Shown here piece by piece: positions 1 through 7,420 of a DNA stretch of 64,000 nucleotides. The DNA comes from Buttiauxella massiliensis (GTDB lineage Bacteria > Pseudomonadota > Gammaproteobacteria > Enterobacterales > Enterobacteriaceae). Positions within the stretch are counted from its first letter, which is position 1; every line of letters begins with the position of its first letter. The notes beneath the pieces were generated by a model. That model was not told the DNA's origin. It did no database searches and saw only the letters and a list, made by a program, of their open reading frames with translations. The stretch spans positions 62,001 to 126,000 of the forward strand of contig NZ_LR722654.1 of the NCBI RefSeq assembly GCF_902500225.1, in the 5' to 3' direction. Position numbers and translations under genes: made by a program.

Positions 1-409
1 GAAAATAATCACGGCGAATCCAAGTACTAATTGTTCCTGACGAAATTGATAAATGATCACCAAGTTCTTTCTGTGTTTTAAAACCATAGGCATCCAGTAT
101 GCGCCGCAATACTGCCCTTCCTCCAGATGCTAGGATTTTGTCGTGAAGTTTTTTTCCACTTTCCCTTCCGCTAACAACCTCACATCTTGCATTTGCAAGT
201 TTTCCGCTCGTCAGCCATTGTAAATCACATCCTGTATCCAAAGCACATCGAACAAAAGCACTTCCCGGCACACTGTTTCTTTGAACCCAATTGCTTACAT
301 TAGCTGCAGGAACCCCTAAAGATTCAGCAAGTGACTTTTGTGTTGTTACGCCGTATGCAGAGGATAATCGCTCAAGTATTTCCAGAGCTGTACCTTCACT
401 AAATTCCAT
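1..409 (-). CDS. CI-type phage repressor with tandem HTH domains (partial)
   Basis: This is the N-terminal part of the immunity repressor; the gene runs off the left edge with 136 codons visible and no stop. The start is the ATG whose first base is 409. Residues about 8-67 form a CI-repressor helix-turn-helix domain of the 186/P2-like type, ending in the typical CALDTG..QWL..GK pattern (here RCALDTGCDLQWLTSGK). A second, related HTH unit begins near residue 89 with RAVLRRILDAYGFKTQKEL and is cut by the edge. The expected role is to repress the early promoters in 410-525 and maintain lysogeny. It is divergent from the Cox-like gene, as in 186. The missing C-terminal part should hold the oligomerisation domain. 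Confidence 0.8.
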   Translation of the reverse strand, partial: MEFSEGTALEILERLSSAYGVTTQKSLAESLGVPAANVSNWVQRNSVPGSAFVRCALDTGCDLQWLTSGKLANARCEVVSGRESGKKLHDKILASGGRAVLRRILDAYGFKTQKELGDHLSISSGTISTWIRRDYF

Positions 410-426
410 AGCCCACCAAATAAATA

Positions 427-461
427 AACAATTGTTGTTTACTGGAGGCCATTTGTTGTTT
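427..461. promoter_or_regulatory. Candidate repressor operators between cI and cox
   Basis: A perfect 10-bp palindrome, AACAATTGTT, lies at 427-436. The 9-mer TTGTTGTTT occurs at 432-440 and again at 453-461, spaced 21 bp or about two helical turns. They lie in the short gap between the divergent repressor and Cox-like genes, where the lysogeny/lysis switch of this phage group is controlled. Assignment to CI or Cox is inferred from position only. Confidence 0.5.
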
Positions 462-524
462 TAGGATGTATCACACCACATGAAACACCATAGAACAAAA
501 CAACCCCAACGGAGATACTGCGTG

Positions 525-926
525 ATGCATACTGAAAATGCAAACTCTCAGCTCACATCTCAGATGCTGACCTCCCCTGACTTCATTGCAAGCATTGCAG
601 CTCAGTTAGTTCCTGCGATCAATACTGCTCTTGATCAGGCTCTGGAAAAAGCTGCTGCGCTGGCAAACTCCCCTACCATGTCGAAAGAAAACTTCTGCGC
701 TGCCAATGGCATCAGTAGTTCTGTACTCGAAAAGTGGATTGCAAATGGCGTAGTGCTACTTGCCCCGACCCCGACCTCTACAGTCACACGAACGATTACC
801 TGCAAAGAGACCGGAAAATCACGTAAGGACGTGATGGAAAAACATGGTAACGCATTGATTAACGTTGCTGCATGGCGTGAAAAGAATCGCCAGCACGCCG
901 TCAATTGTCGCTACATCAAACGATAA
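525..926 (+). CDS. Cox/Apl-like phage regulator (excisionase-type)
   Basis: This is the first rightward early gene, divergent from the repressor, the position of cox in P2 and apl in 186. The protein is 133 aa. Its C-terminal half (from about residue 55) looks like a winged-HTH DNA-binding domain, SKENFCAANGISSSVLEKWI, followed by a terminal segment LINVAAWREKNRQ typical of phage Cox-family proteins. GGAG at 511-514 supports ATG 525; GTG 522 is an alternative, and the ATG at 480 lacks a good ribosome site. The expected job is to repress lysogenic transcription and help excision. Family membership is by resemblance and place, not by a strong signature. Confidence 0.6.
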   Translation: MHTENANSQLTSQMLTSPDFIASIAAQLVPAINTALDQALEKAAALANSPTMSKENFCAANGISSSVLEKWIANGVVLLAPTPTSTVTRTITCKETGKSRKDVMEKHGNALINVAAWREKNRQHAVNCRYIKR

Positions 927-957
927 CTTGATTATGCAAGTTTAAGGATGAGCAACC

Positions 958-1467
958 ATGTTTGATTATCAAGTTTCTAAACAGCCCCACTATGAAGATG
1001 CCTGTCGCAATTTCGCTACAAAACACAACCTGGCTGAACTGGCGGAAAAACTCGGTATACGCCCTCAAGTACTGCGCAACAAACTCAATCCAGAGCAGCC
1101 GCATCAGTTGAATATTCCTGAGCTGATGGCTCTCACTGACGTAACTGAAGATCCATCGTTAGTTGATGGGTTTCTGGCGCAATTGCATTGCCTGCCATGC
1201 GTTCCGGTTAACGAATTAGCCGATGACAAACTCCAGTTATACGCACTTAAAGCAACTGCCGAAGTAGGCCTGATTGCAGCGGGTGCAGTATCTGATGAAA
1301 AGCTTACAGCGTGCCGCAAGCATTCGATGGTTGAGAGTGTCAATTCGGGTATTCGCTATTTGTCTCTTGCTGCAATGACGATGCACGCACGCTTACAGAC
1401 CAACCCTGCCATGAATAGCGTGGTTGATACGGTTAGTGGTTTAAGCGCTTCATTCGGTCTGATTTGA
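958..1467 (+). CDS. cII: Phage regulatory protein CII (186 type)
   Basis: The 169-aa product resembles the CII family of phage 186 (Phage_CP76-type), including the length. An N-terminal HTH is visible in NLAELAEKLGIRPQVLRNKL (about residues 24-43), followed by the family pattern NPEQPHQLNIPELMALTDVT. In 186, CII activates the establishment promoter for repressor synthesis after infection. It follows the Cox-like gene by 31 bp and precedes fil, the usual order in 186-like phages. No truncation is seen. Confidence 0.85.
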   Translation: MFDYQVSKQPHYEDACRNFATKHNLAELAEKLGIRPQVLRNKLNPEQPHQLNIPELMALTDVTEDPSLVDGFLAQLHCLPCVPVNELADDKLQLYALKATAEVGLIAAGAVSDEKLTACRKHSMVESVNSGIRYLSLAAMTMHARLQTNPAMNSVVDTVSGLSASFGLI

Positions 1468-1477
1468 GGTGATGTAT

Positions 1478-1666
1478 ATGGAACCGTCATTCGCTTCATT
1501 ACTGAAACGCCAAAGCCCGTCCATGAGTTATGGACACGGCTGGATCATGGGTGATAACAACCATCGCAGGCACCCGAGCCGCGACCAGTCTGCATTGTTA
1601 AATGAGCTGCGTACTCGCAAGCCTTCACTCGTTACCAGGCTGATTAAGCGCTGGAGGACTAAATGA
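1478..1666 (+). CDS. fil: Fil-like phage protein (filamentation / host division block)
   Basis: This 62-aa basic protein begins MEPSFASLLKRQSPSM and contains YGHGWIMG, the hallmark of Fil-family proteins that follow cII in 186-like phages. Fil of 186 delays host cell division when expressed. The GAGGTG at 1466-1471 supports ATG 1478 rather than GTG 1469 or ATG 1472. The stop overlaps the next start (ATGA), so it is translationally linked to the following gene. Function is taken from the family; no catalytic motif is present. Confidence 0.6.
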   Translation: MEPSFASLLKRQSPSMSYGHGWIMGDNNHRRHPSRDQSALLNELRTRKPSLVTRLIKRWRTK

Positions 1667-2046
1667 AAAGTGCTGCTCTGGTTGAATCCGTAAAGGCACC
1701 ACAAACGGCGTTTAACAATGTGTACCTGATACATGCGCGGATTGATACCCCGTCAAAAATGACCGGTGACGAATGTCTCGCGCGTTTCCGTCAGCAATTA
1801 AAAGCCACCAATAACACAGCGCTGCGTAATTTTAATAAGCTCGATAACAACTTTAAATTCGTTGTTCTGACACTGGCTAACCGCCAGGAGCCGTCATCAT
1901 TTAAACCCGATGAAATCGGCAAGCCGTTTGAATATTTCGAACAGGCGCGCCGTTTACTGATTATCCGTTCAATGAATGAAATTACCCGTTGGGGAAGTTT
2001 ACTCCCGGCAAGATTTTCAAAGCACGACTGCTATTTAGCTGATTAA
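1663..2046 (+). CDS. Small early phage protein (DUF5347-like)
   Basis: This 127-aa protein is of unknown function. It starts inside the fil stop codon (ATGA overlap), showing translational coupling. It is polar, with a helical region around residues 30-90 and no membrane segment. It resembles the DUF5347 proteins found at this place in 186-like prophages of enterobacteria. It belongs to the early operon cII-fil-...-A, so a replication or takeover role is possible but unsupported by motifs. Confidence 0.55.
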   Translation: MKSAALVESVKAPQTAFNNVYLIHARIDTPSKMTGDECLARFRQQLKATNNTALRNFNKLDNNFKFVVLTLANRQEPSSFKPDEIGKPFEYFEQARRLLIIRSMNEITRWGSLLPARFSKHDCYLAD

Positions 2047-2115
2047 TTAATCCATCCCAAAAATCAGGCGTAAACCCGCCGGGCATTCTTTTGCCCAAAA
2101 TATGGAAACAGAGAT

Positions 2116-2343
2116 ATGCGAAACATCGAAAACCGCAATTTTGAAGCCGAGGACACCGCCCTGGTTTCTTTGCTGAATAAAGCAAAAAACGAAGAACGTA
2201 AAGACCGTGCACTGGCTGTCTCATTGCGCCTGGAGGCGCTGGCGGTTCACATCACCCGCGAGGGTATGGACGGGAAAGAAGCCGCCGAGCTGCTGCGCCG
2301 CGAAGCACTTCGCTATGAAAATGAATCTCAGGAGCTGCACTAA
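2116..2343 (+). CDS. DUF2732-family early phage protein
   Basis: This 75-aa, charged, probably all-helical protein starts MRNIENRNFEAEDTALVSLL and contains HITREGMDGKEAAELLRREA, both characteristic of the DUF2732 proteins of P2/186-like early operons. Function is unknown. Its stop overlaps the start of the zinc-finger gene by one base (TAATG), so the two are coupled. The 70-bp gap upstream contains small hairpins but no clear promoter. Confidence 0.7.
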   Translation: MRNIENRNFEAEDTALVSLLNKAKNEERKDRALAVSLRLEALAVHITREGMDGKEAAELLRREALRYENESQELH

Positions 2344-2570
2344 TGGCCGACGCAATGGATTTAGTACAACAGCGCGTGGATGAGGAACTGGCTCGCAATA
2401 TTAAACAGGCTCGCCCACTGCCTCAGCGTGCTGCCAGCGCTTTCTTTTGCGAAGAATGTGACGCTGCTATTCCCGAAGCACGTCGCGCTGCGGTGCAAGG
2501 TGTCACGCACTGCATTACCTGTCAGGAAATCGCCGAGCTGAAAAACCAGCACTACAAGAATGCGATATGA
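2343..2570 (+). CDS. TraR/DksA-type C4 zinc-finger protein
   Basis: This 75-aa protein has two CxxC pairs, C36-C39 (CEEC) and C57-C60 (CITC), forming the C4 zinc finger of the TraR/DksA family. Phage and plasmid members are short and lack the long DksA coiled coil. TraR itself binds the RNA polymerase secondary channel, so modulation of host transcription is a reasonable inference. It lies between the DUF2732 gene and gene A and overlaps the start of A by 4 bp. Confidence 0.8.
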   Translation: MADAMDLVQQRVDEELARNIKQARPLPQRAASAFFCEECDAAIPEARRAAVQGVTHCITCQEIAELKNQHYKNAI

Positions 2571-3154
2571 GCCGCATTAACTTTGCCTGGCCGTGGAATG
2601 CACCACGACAGGCCATTGCCAGCCCCTATCTGACCTACAAAGAACAGCATCGCCGTGATCGAGAGATTGCGGCGTTGCTGCGTGCGCGTGATGCACTGGC
2701 AAAGCAGCCAGAATGTGTGCGTTACGATATTAATCGTCGGGTCGATTATTTAGAGCGTAATTTCGGTGCTCAACGAGCCAATGCTCACCTCGTGACGTTT
2801 GTCAGGCGAGCATTGCCGCGGCTTGAGCTGGTCGCCGGTATTTACCAAATCACTGGCATCGACAGCCATCTTTCACATCAGTTGTTTGGCGGTCGTTTTG
2901 ATGCGCCGGACATCCGTTTTCTTGCCTCAAAACTGGTGAACCTGACCGCCCGATATAACCGCCTGCAGGATATGTCCAAAGCCGACATTGAGCTGCTGGC
3001 CGCTGATATTGCCAATTACATCAATGGCGAGATCGGGACGATTGAGGGGGATGTAGGCAGGTTAAAAGTGCTGCATGAGATTTATATGCGTGCGGCACAG
3101 GTTGCCCGTCATTTCAGATGCCAGCCCCCCTTTATGGGAGCGCGTCACCACTAA
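2567..3154 (+). CDS. A: GpA replication endonuclease, N-terminal fragment (frameshifted gene)
   Basis: The frame opens with WPWNAPRQAI, matching the N terminus of P2-type GpA, and ends early after 195 aa in an unrelated tail (FMGARHH). The break is at six C residues, 3125-3130: removing one C joins residues ...RCQPP directly to LWERVTTKL in the next frame, giving a product of about 738 aa, close to the 761 aa of P2 GpA. The frame therefore carries a +1 insertion, a sequencing error, or less likely a recoding site. On its own this fragment lacks all catalytic motifs. Confidence 0.8.
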   Translation: MSRINFAWPWNAPRQAIASPYLTYKEQHRRDREIAALLRARDALAKQPECVRYDINRRVDYLERNFGAQRANAHLVTFVRRALPRLELVAGIYQITGIDSHLSHQLFGGRFDAPDIRFLASKLVNLTARYNRLQDMSKADIELLAADIANYINGEIGTIEGDVGRLKVLHEIYMRAAQVARHFRCQPPFMGARHH

Positions 3155-4784
3155 ATTAGTTTCCCTTGATGATATTGGCCCTGCCGTACTGCGCATGGTC
3201 AATGAAAAATGGTGGCGTGGGCGTTTACGCCGTGTCGCTTCTGAATGGCGTGAACACCTTCAAATTGCCCTGGGCAATGTCAGTAAAAAACACACTCCCT
3301 ACGCCAGCAAATCATGTGTTGCTGAATGGCGTGAGCAAAGACGCCGTACCCGTGAGTTTCTCAAAGGAATGGATCTCGAGGACGAGGAAGGAAACCGCAT
3401 CAGCCTGATTGATAAATACGATGGCAGCGTAGCAAATCCGGCCATCCGTCGCGGTGAATTAATGACGCGTATCAGTGGGTTTGAAAAGATTTCAAACGAG
3501 CTGGGTTATGTGGGTGAGTTTTATACCCTGACCGCACCGTCGAAATACCATGCCACAACCAAAGCAGGCTACCGCAACAGTAAGTGGAACGGTGCCAGCC
3601 CCTCAGATACGCAAAGCTATTTAACCTCCGTCTGGTCGCGTATTCGCGCCAAACTGCACCGTGCTGAATTACGTATTTTTGGCATTCGGGTTGCAGAGCC
3701 TCATCACGATGGCACACCACACTGGCACATGCTGATATTCATGCGACCCGAGGATGTTTCTCGCGTGCGCGCCGTGATGCTGAAATATGCGCATCAGGAA
3801 GATGCCGCAGAGCTGGTGAGTGATAAAGCCCGTAAGGCTCGCTTTCATGCCGAAGCTATCGACCCCGAAAAAGGCAGTGCTACTGGCTACGTGGCGAAAT
3901 ACATCAGTAAAAATATTGATGGTTTTGCACTGGATGGTGAACGCGATGACGAAAGCGGTGAACTGTTAAAAGAAACGGCTCCGGCTGTCGCTGCCTGGGC
4001 GGCTCGCTGGCGTATTCGTCAGTTTCAGTTTGTTGGCGGTGCGCCGGTAACGGTTTATCGTGAGCTGCGAAAAATGGCTGACAGTGAAACCGCTCATGCG
4101 CTCAGTATTGAGTTTGCCGCCGTACATGATGATGCTGATGCTGGTCAATGGGCTGATTACGTCAACGCGCAGGGTGGCCCATTTGTGCGCCGTGATGAGT
4201 TACAGGTGCGCACATGGTATGAACCAGCCGAGACCCTCAATGAATACGGTGAGGAATGCACGCGTATAAAAGGTGTGTTTGATACCACCGTTGGCAGCGA
4301 CACGCCGATTTTAACCCGCCTCATACAGTGGAAGATTGTCCCGAAACTTGCCCTTGATTTGGACATTGACCTTCAGGGCGATCCTTCGCCCTCTCGGAGT
4401 TCTGTCAATAACTGTACGGGAAGCGAAAGCGACCCATCGGAGTGGGATTTATCAAAGCCCCTTAGTCGGCGCGAAAAACGAGAGTTGACGAACCGAATAA
4501 GGAAGCCTAAACCCGCCACAAGGCAGAAATTTATCCACGGAACGGATGAGCAAAGCGGAGTAATTGAGAAAACGGTCAGCGAGATACATTTGACCACTTG
4601 CGTTACCATTAGCCGGGGCGAAGCGTTGCATCTGATGGCCGGTGGTCGAAGTAGCTTTGATGGTAAATGGCTACGCGGAACGTCTAAAGGAGAGATTTTT
4701 TCTGCAGCGCCATCCCATCAGGCTAAAGCTAGGAAGATCCTCAATCGTGTTGCAGCTTTAGCAGAAATGGCAACGAAAGAGTAA
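3075..4784 (+). CDS. A: GpA replication endonuclease, catalytic part (frameshifted gene)
   Basis: This frame carries the rolling-circle endonuclease of the P2 GpA family. The HUH metal motif is at 3719-3727 within PHHDGTPHWHML. The two catalytic tyrosines sit in YVAKYISKNIDG (codons 3888-3890 and 3900-3902). True GpA sequence in this frame begins only after the six-C run at 3125-3130; the first 19 or so residues from ATG 3075 are out-of-frame sequence. GpA nicks the phage origin inside its own gene and starts cis-acting replication. Replication ability of this prophage depends on whether the frameshift is real. Confidence 0.85.
   Translation: MRFICVRHRLPVISDASPPLWERVTTKLVSLDDIGPAVLRMVNEKWWRGRLRRVASEWREHLQIALGNVSKKHTPYASKSCVAEWREQRRRTREFLKGMDLEDEEGNRISLIDKYDGSVANPAIRRGELMTRISGFEKISNELGYVGEFYTLTAPSKYHATTKAGYRNSKWNGASPSDTQSYLTSVWSRIRAKLHRAELRIFGIRVAEPHHDGTPHWHMLIFMRPEDVSRVRAVMLKYAHQEDAAELVSDKARKARFHAEAIDPEKGSATGYVAKYISKNIDGFALDGERDDESGELLKETAPAVAAWAARWRIRQFQFVGGAPVTVYRELRKMADSETAHALSIEFAAVHDDADAGQWADYVNAQGGPFVRRDELQVRTWYEPAETLNEYGEECTRIKGVFDTTVGSDTPILTRLIQWKIVPKLALDLDIDLQGDPSPSRSSVNNCTGSESDPSEWDLSKPLSRREKRELTNRIRKPKPATRQKFIHGTDEQSGVIEKTVSEIHLTTCVTISRGEALHLMAGGRSSFDGKWLRGTSKGEIFSAAPSHQAKARKILNRVAALAEMATKE
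4389..4408. other. Candidate P2-type replication origin inside gene A
   Basis: The segment containing CGGAGTTCTGTCAA matches, from memory, the P2 origin core CGGAGTCCTGTCAA where GpA nicks. It lies in the same coding context as in P2: the protein reads SRSSVNNC here and PRSPVNNC in P2. The origin is late in the gene, downstream of the catalytic domain. The exact nick position cannot be read from the sequence. Confidence 0.6.
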
Positions 4785-4863
4785 GCGGCAATGTTCATCC
4801 ATATCATGCACATACAGTGTGTTTCTTTGCGATTTTTTCTTCACACCATTTGTCGATATGTGA

Positions 4864-4883
4864 TACTGTATGTTTATACAGTA
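4864..4883. promoter_or_regulatory. LexA box controlling tum
   Basis: The site TACTGTATGTTTATACAGTA is a near-ideal LexA operator: CTGT, eight AT-rich bases, ACAG. It lies 18 bp before the GTG start of tum. In 186, LexA repression of the equivalent promoter links prophage induction to the SOS response. Confidence 0.93.
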
Positions 4884-4901
4884 TCTCGTTATGGAGGTTG
4901 T

Positions 4902-5342
4902 GTGGATAGAGAGTTGAGAGAGTACGTCATGATTGAGCGTGTCGAAATGATTGCGCGTCTGACGACTGAGGGTACTTGTCAGGAGCGAGATCGAGAAATT
5001 GCCTTAAATTTGATTGCGGAAATAGCAAAAGGCAACCTAATGAAAAATAATAATTTTTCCGTTGTTTTTTCCGCTCCGCCTGTCGATGAGACTTTTGCAA
5101 TGGAGAGCAAGGTGAAGCTAAATATCACCTTAGATAAAGACCAAAAAATAGGGCAGCCGATAATTGATGCTTTTCAATGCGAATTGACTAGGCGAGTACA
5201 GTCTGTTTTTCCGTCAACGTGCGTTACTGTTAAAAAGGGATCCATGACCGGTGTCGAGTTAATGGGGGTTGATAAAGATTCAGACCGCGAAGCGCTGGAT
5301 AGCATCCTTCAGGAAGTGTGGGAAGATGAGAGCTGGCGTTAG
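4902..5342 (+). CDS. tum: Tum-like SOS-induced antirepressor (DinI-like C terminus)
   Basis: The 146-aa product matches the length and layout of phage 186 Tum, which inactivates the CI repressor after DNA damage. It begins (M)DRELREYVMIERVEMIARL, and the last 80 residues form a DinI-like domain with VKLNITLDKDQ and ELTRRVQSVFPS. GTG 4902 is chosen because GGAGG lies at 4893-4897 and any earlier in-frame start would place the LexA box inside the gene; ATG 4929 is an alternative. It is the last early gene before the defence-like cassette. Base composition becomes AT-rich from here. Confidence 0.82.
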   Translation: MDRELREYVMIERVEMIARLTTEGTCQERDREIALNLIAEIAKGNLMKNNNFSVVFSAPPVDETFAMESKVKLNITLDKDQKIGQPIIDAFQCELTRRVQSVFPSTCVTVKKGSMTGVELMGVDKDSDREALDSILQEVWEDESWR

Positions 5343-5432
5343 GAAATAAAGGATAATGTTGATGTTAACATGATTTTTTATTAAAGCATGTCGAGATTTT
5401 AGTTTAAATATTGAGTTTTTTAATTGATTTTA

Positions 5433-5467
5433 AAAGCACTTCATTGTTCAAATGAAGTGCTTTTTTT
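5433..5467. terminator. Bidirectional terminator between tum and the ATPase/HNH cassette
   Basis: A perfect 13-bp stem (5433-5445 with 5451-5463) encloses a 5-base loop and is followed by a T run on the plus strand and a T-rich stretch on the minus strand. It lies between convergent tum and ptuB-like genes and can end both transcripts. Confidence 0.9.
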
Positions 5468-5469
5468 CT

Positions 5470-6132
5470 TTAAAATACTTCTTGTGGAATATTTTTTTTG
5501 AACTCTTCAAAAATTGTTTTTATCATCGAGGAATATTCACCATTTGATGATGTTTCATTTTTGACGAAATCTTTATAAATTAATTTCCTTACAGCTAAAG
5601 GTTTTGTTGTGTCTACCACATTCCTAAGGATATTCCAAGCTCCGCATAATTTTTCCCTTCTTCTTTCAAGTAATGCAGCCCTGTTCAAATCGAGGAGTAG
5701 TTCAGTGTTTTGGCCTTTTTGAGTAAAGGTTAAAACAACTGGTCCTGAAAAAAGCATGTGTGCTTCAGGGGAGTCGATGTAAGGATTGATTATAGATTTA
5801 AGATTGGGGTCATTATCTGATTTATTTTGATTGCAGATCTCACATGCTAGCGTTAAATTAGTCCACTCAAATGTTTTATTATTATATATTGCCTTTGGGT
5901 AAATATGCTCAACATCTCCATGGTGTATATGTAAAAGCTTGCTTTCGCAATAGACACATTTCCCATGTGTTTCTGCAATAAGGGCTTCTTTAATTTTTTT
6001 ATGCCTATACTTTGTGGCTACGGATGGCTTGGGTTTAGTATTTGTGCCAACATGTTTTAAAAGCAGGCTTGTCCATTTTTTAGAGTTATCGTACAGAATT
6101 TTTGGTTCTGCACCTTTTGACATTTTAATCAT
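5470..6132 (-). CDS. ptuB: HNH endonuclease, PtuB-like (Septu-type defence)
   Basis: This 220-aa protein has an HNH nuclease core with two zinc-binding CxxC pairs: CVYCE, then GDVEHIYPK with the catalytic histidine, then the asparagine in WTNLTLACEICNQNKSDND. This pattern fits the TIGR02646-type HNH proteins paired with ABC-like ATPases, including PtuB of Septu. It starts 8 bp inside the ATPase gene and shares its transcript. GGGGA six bases upstream supports ATG 6132. It is AT-rich compared with the phage late genes, suggesting separate acquisition. The expected role is nucleic-acid cleavage on phage attack, inferred from the family. Confidence 0.75.
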   Translation of the reverse strand: MIKMSKGAEPKILYDNSKKWTSLLLKHVGTNTKPKPSVATKYRHKKIKEALIAETHGKCVYCESKLLHIHHGDVEHIYPKAIYNNKTFEWTNLTLACEICNQNKSDNDPNLKSIINPYIDSPEAHMLFSGPVVLTFTQKGQNTELLLDLNRAALLERRREKLCGAWNILRNVVDTTKPLAVRKLIYKDFVKNETSSNGEYSSMIKTIFEEFKKNIPQEVF

Positions 6133-7420
6133 GGAGTTTCCCCAGTAAAGAATTTAATGCTGCTGGGAAGTGTTCTTCTAAGCCTGAATTTTTTAGCTCC
6201 TCTCTAAGGTTTTCTAAGGTTTGATCATTGAAGCTAGTAGGTTGTATTTTTTTTATGATTGAATCAATTTCGTCTTCTGCCCATTGAGGTAGAGTTACAG
6301 GAACACCTAATACTTCTCGAAGAGTTTCACTAGCAGTTGCTGACTTATTCGTATCGCCAAGAAGATAAGAATGTACTCTTTTGGAGTTATCGTCGTTGTT
6401 AATGAGTTCATGTCGTAATACATATATAGACGATTCTTTAACTGACGTAACAACAAACGGACTGTGTGTTGCGACTATAAATTGAACATTTGGAAATGCA
6501 TCGAGTAGGGAACTCATTACAGTGCGTTGCATTGAAGGGTGGAGGTGGTTTTCTGGTTCATCCAGCAAAACGGTAAATGTTTTATTATCTATTGAATATA
6601 AAAAAATTTGCCATGCAAGATCAATGAGTGACATTAAGCCTCCGGATGAGGCATCAATTATAAATTCACCACTATCTGTTATGAGTACAACGTCTGGGAT
6701 ACGAATGCTTATATCTCTGAAGCCAATTTCTTGGGGTAATATTTTTTGCAGCATCCTTTTGAAATTACTATATATGTTATCTATTTCTTTATTACCTTGC
6801 ACATTTGAGTTGCCAGGTCCAAATGTAGCCATTGAGATAATTGCTTCTTTAATTCTATATGTTGTTGAGAATGGAGAGTAATTGTTTGCCATTACTTGTT
6901 GAAGTGTTTCTAAGTAAGATGAGTAGGCATTTTGAGCGGTAATGATGTTAGTCGGAATATTACTAACCTGTTGATAGGTCGGTATTGGTCTGTGAGACCT
7001 GATATAAAGACCTTTAAAGTTTGCTACTTGATATTCAGCGTGTTGATGTAAGTCCTCATTTGGTTCTTTAAATAGTAGAGTGTTGTATGAAACGCCAGTA
7101 TCCTTAGGTACTCTTATTGAGTAGTCTTGATCATCAAATGTTATGGTTCCAATACGGCTAGTGGTATTAATATTAGGGTTTTTACTCAAGGATAATTTTG
7201 GTTTCAAAACTCCGCTGCTATAAACGAATCTGTTATCGCTTGAGAGTAAAGGGGTTGCAATTAGGGTTTCGCTCTGACCTAAAGTATTCGAAATTATTTT
7301 TAATAGAGTGCTTTTACCGGCGCCATTGCTTCCTGTGAGAACAGTTAATCTCGAGTGGAATTTTATGTCAACCTTTCCAAATTGCCGCCAGCCATCAATA
7401 CTTAAATGTTTTACCAACAT
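6125..7420 (-). CDS. ptuA: ABC/SMC-like AAA ATPase, PtuA-like (Septu-type defence)
   Basis: This 431-aa protein has the marks of an overcoming-lysogenisation/RecF-like ATPase. Walker A GSNGAGKST is at residues 30-38, an ABC signature-like ASSGGLMSL is in the middle, Walker B VLLDEPENHLHP is near residue 285, and a following THSPFVV switch motif is present. There is no TOPRIM nuclease domain, so the HNH partner probably supplies cutting. A two-gene ATPase plus HNH operon is the Septu arrangement. It occupies the site between the early genes and cos where P2 has tin and old. No reverse transcriptase or ncRNA is nearby, so this is not a retron. Confidence 0.75.
   Translation of the reverse strand: MLVKHLSIDGWRQFGKVDIKFHSRLTVLTGSNGAGKSTLLKIISNTLGQSETLIATPLLSSDNRFVYSSGVLKPKLSLSKNPNINTTSRIGTITFDDQDYSIRVPKDTGVSYNTLLFKEPNEDLHQHAEYQVANFKGLYIRSHRPIPTYQQVSNIPTNIITAQNAYSSYLETLQQVMANNYSPFSTTYRIKEAIISMATFGPGNSNVQGNKEIDNIYSNFKRMLQKILPQEIGFRDISIRIPDVVLITDSGEFIIDASSGGLMSLIDLAWQIFLYSIDNKTFTVLLDEPENHLHPSMQRTVMSSLLDAFPNVQFIVATHSPFVVTSVKESSIYVLRHELINNDDNSKRVHSYLLGDTNKSATASETLREVLGVPVTLPQWAEDEIDSIIKKIQPTSFNDQTLENLREELKNSGLEEHFPAALNSLLGKLHD

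Noticed and set aside
3121..3136. Programmed frameshifting in gene A as the preferred explanation
   Set aside because: Gene A of P2 is read in one frame, and no stimulatory stop or structure was recognised; a simple indel or read error is more economical.
4791..4901. Longer start for tum at ATG 4791
   Set aside because: It would put the LexA box within the coding region and adds residues unlike Tum; GTG 4902 has GGAGG upstream.
5470..7420. Retron or BREX/DISARM origin for the ATPase/HNH pair
   Set aside because: No reverse transcriptase, ncRNA, methylase or helicase gene is present nearby; two genes only.
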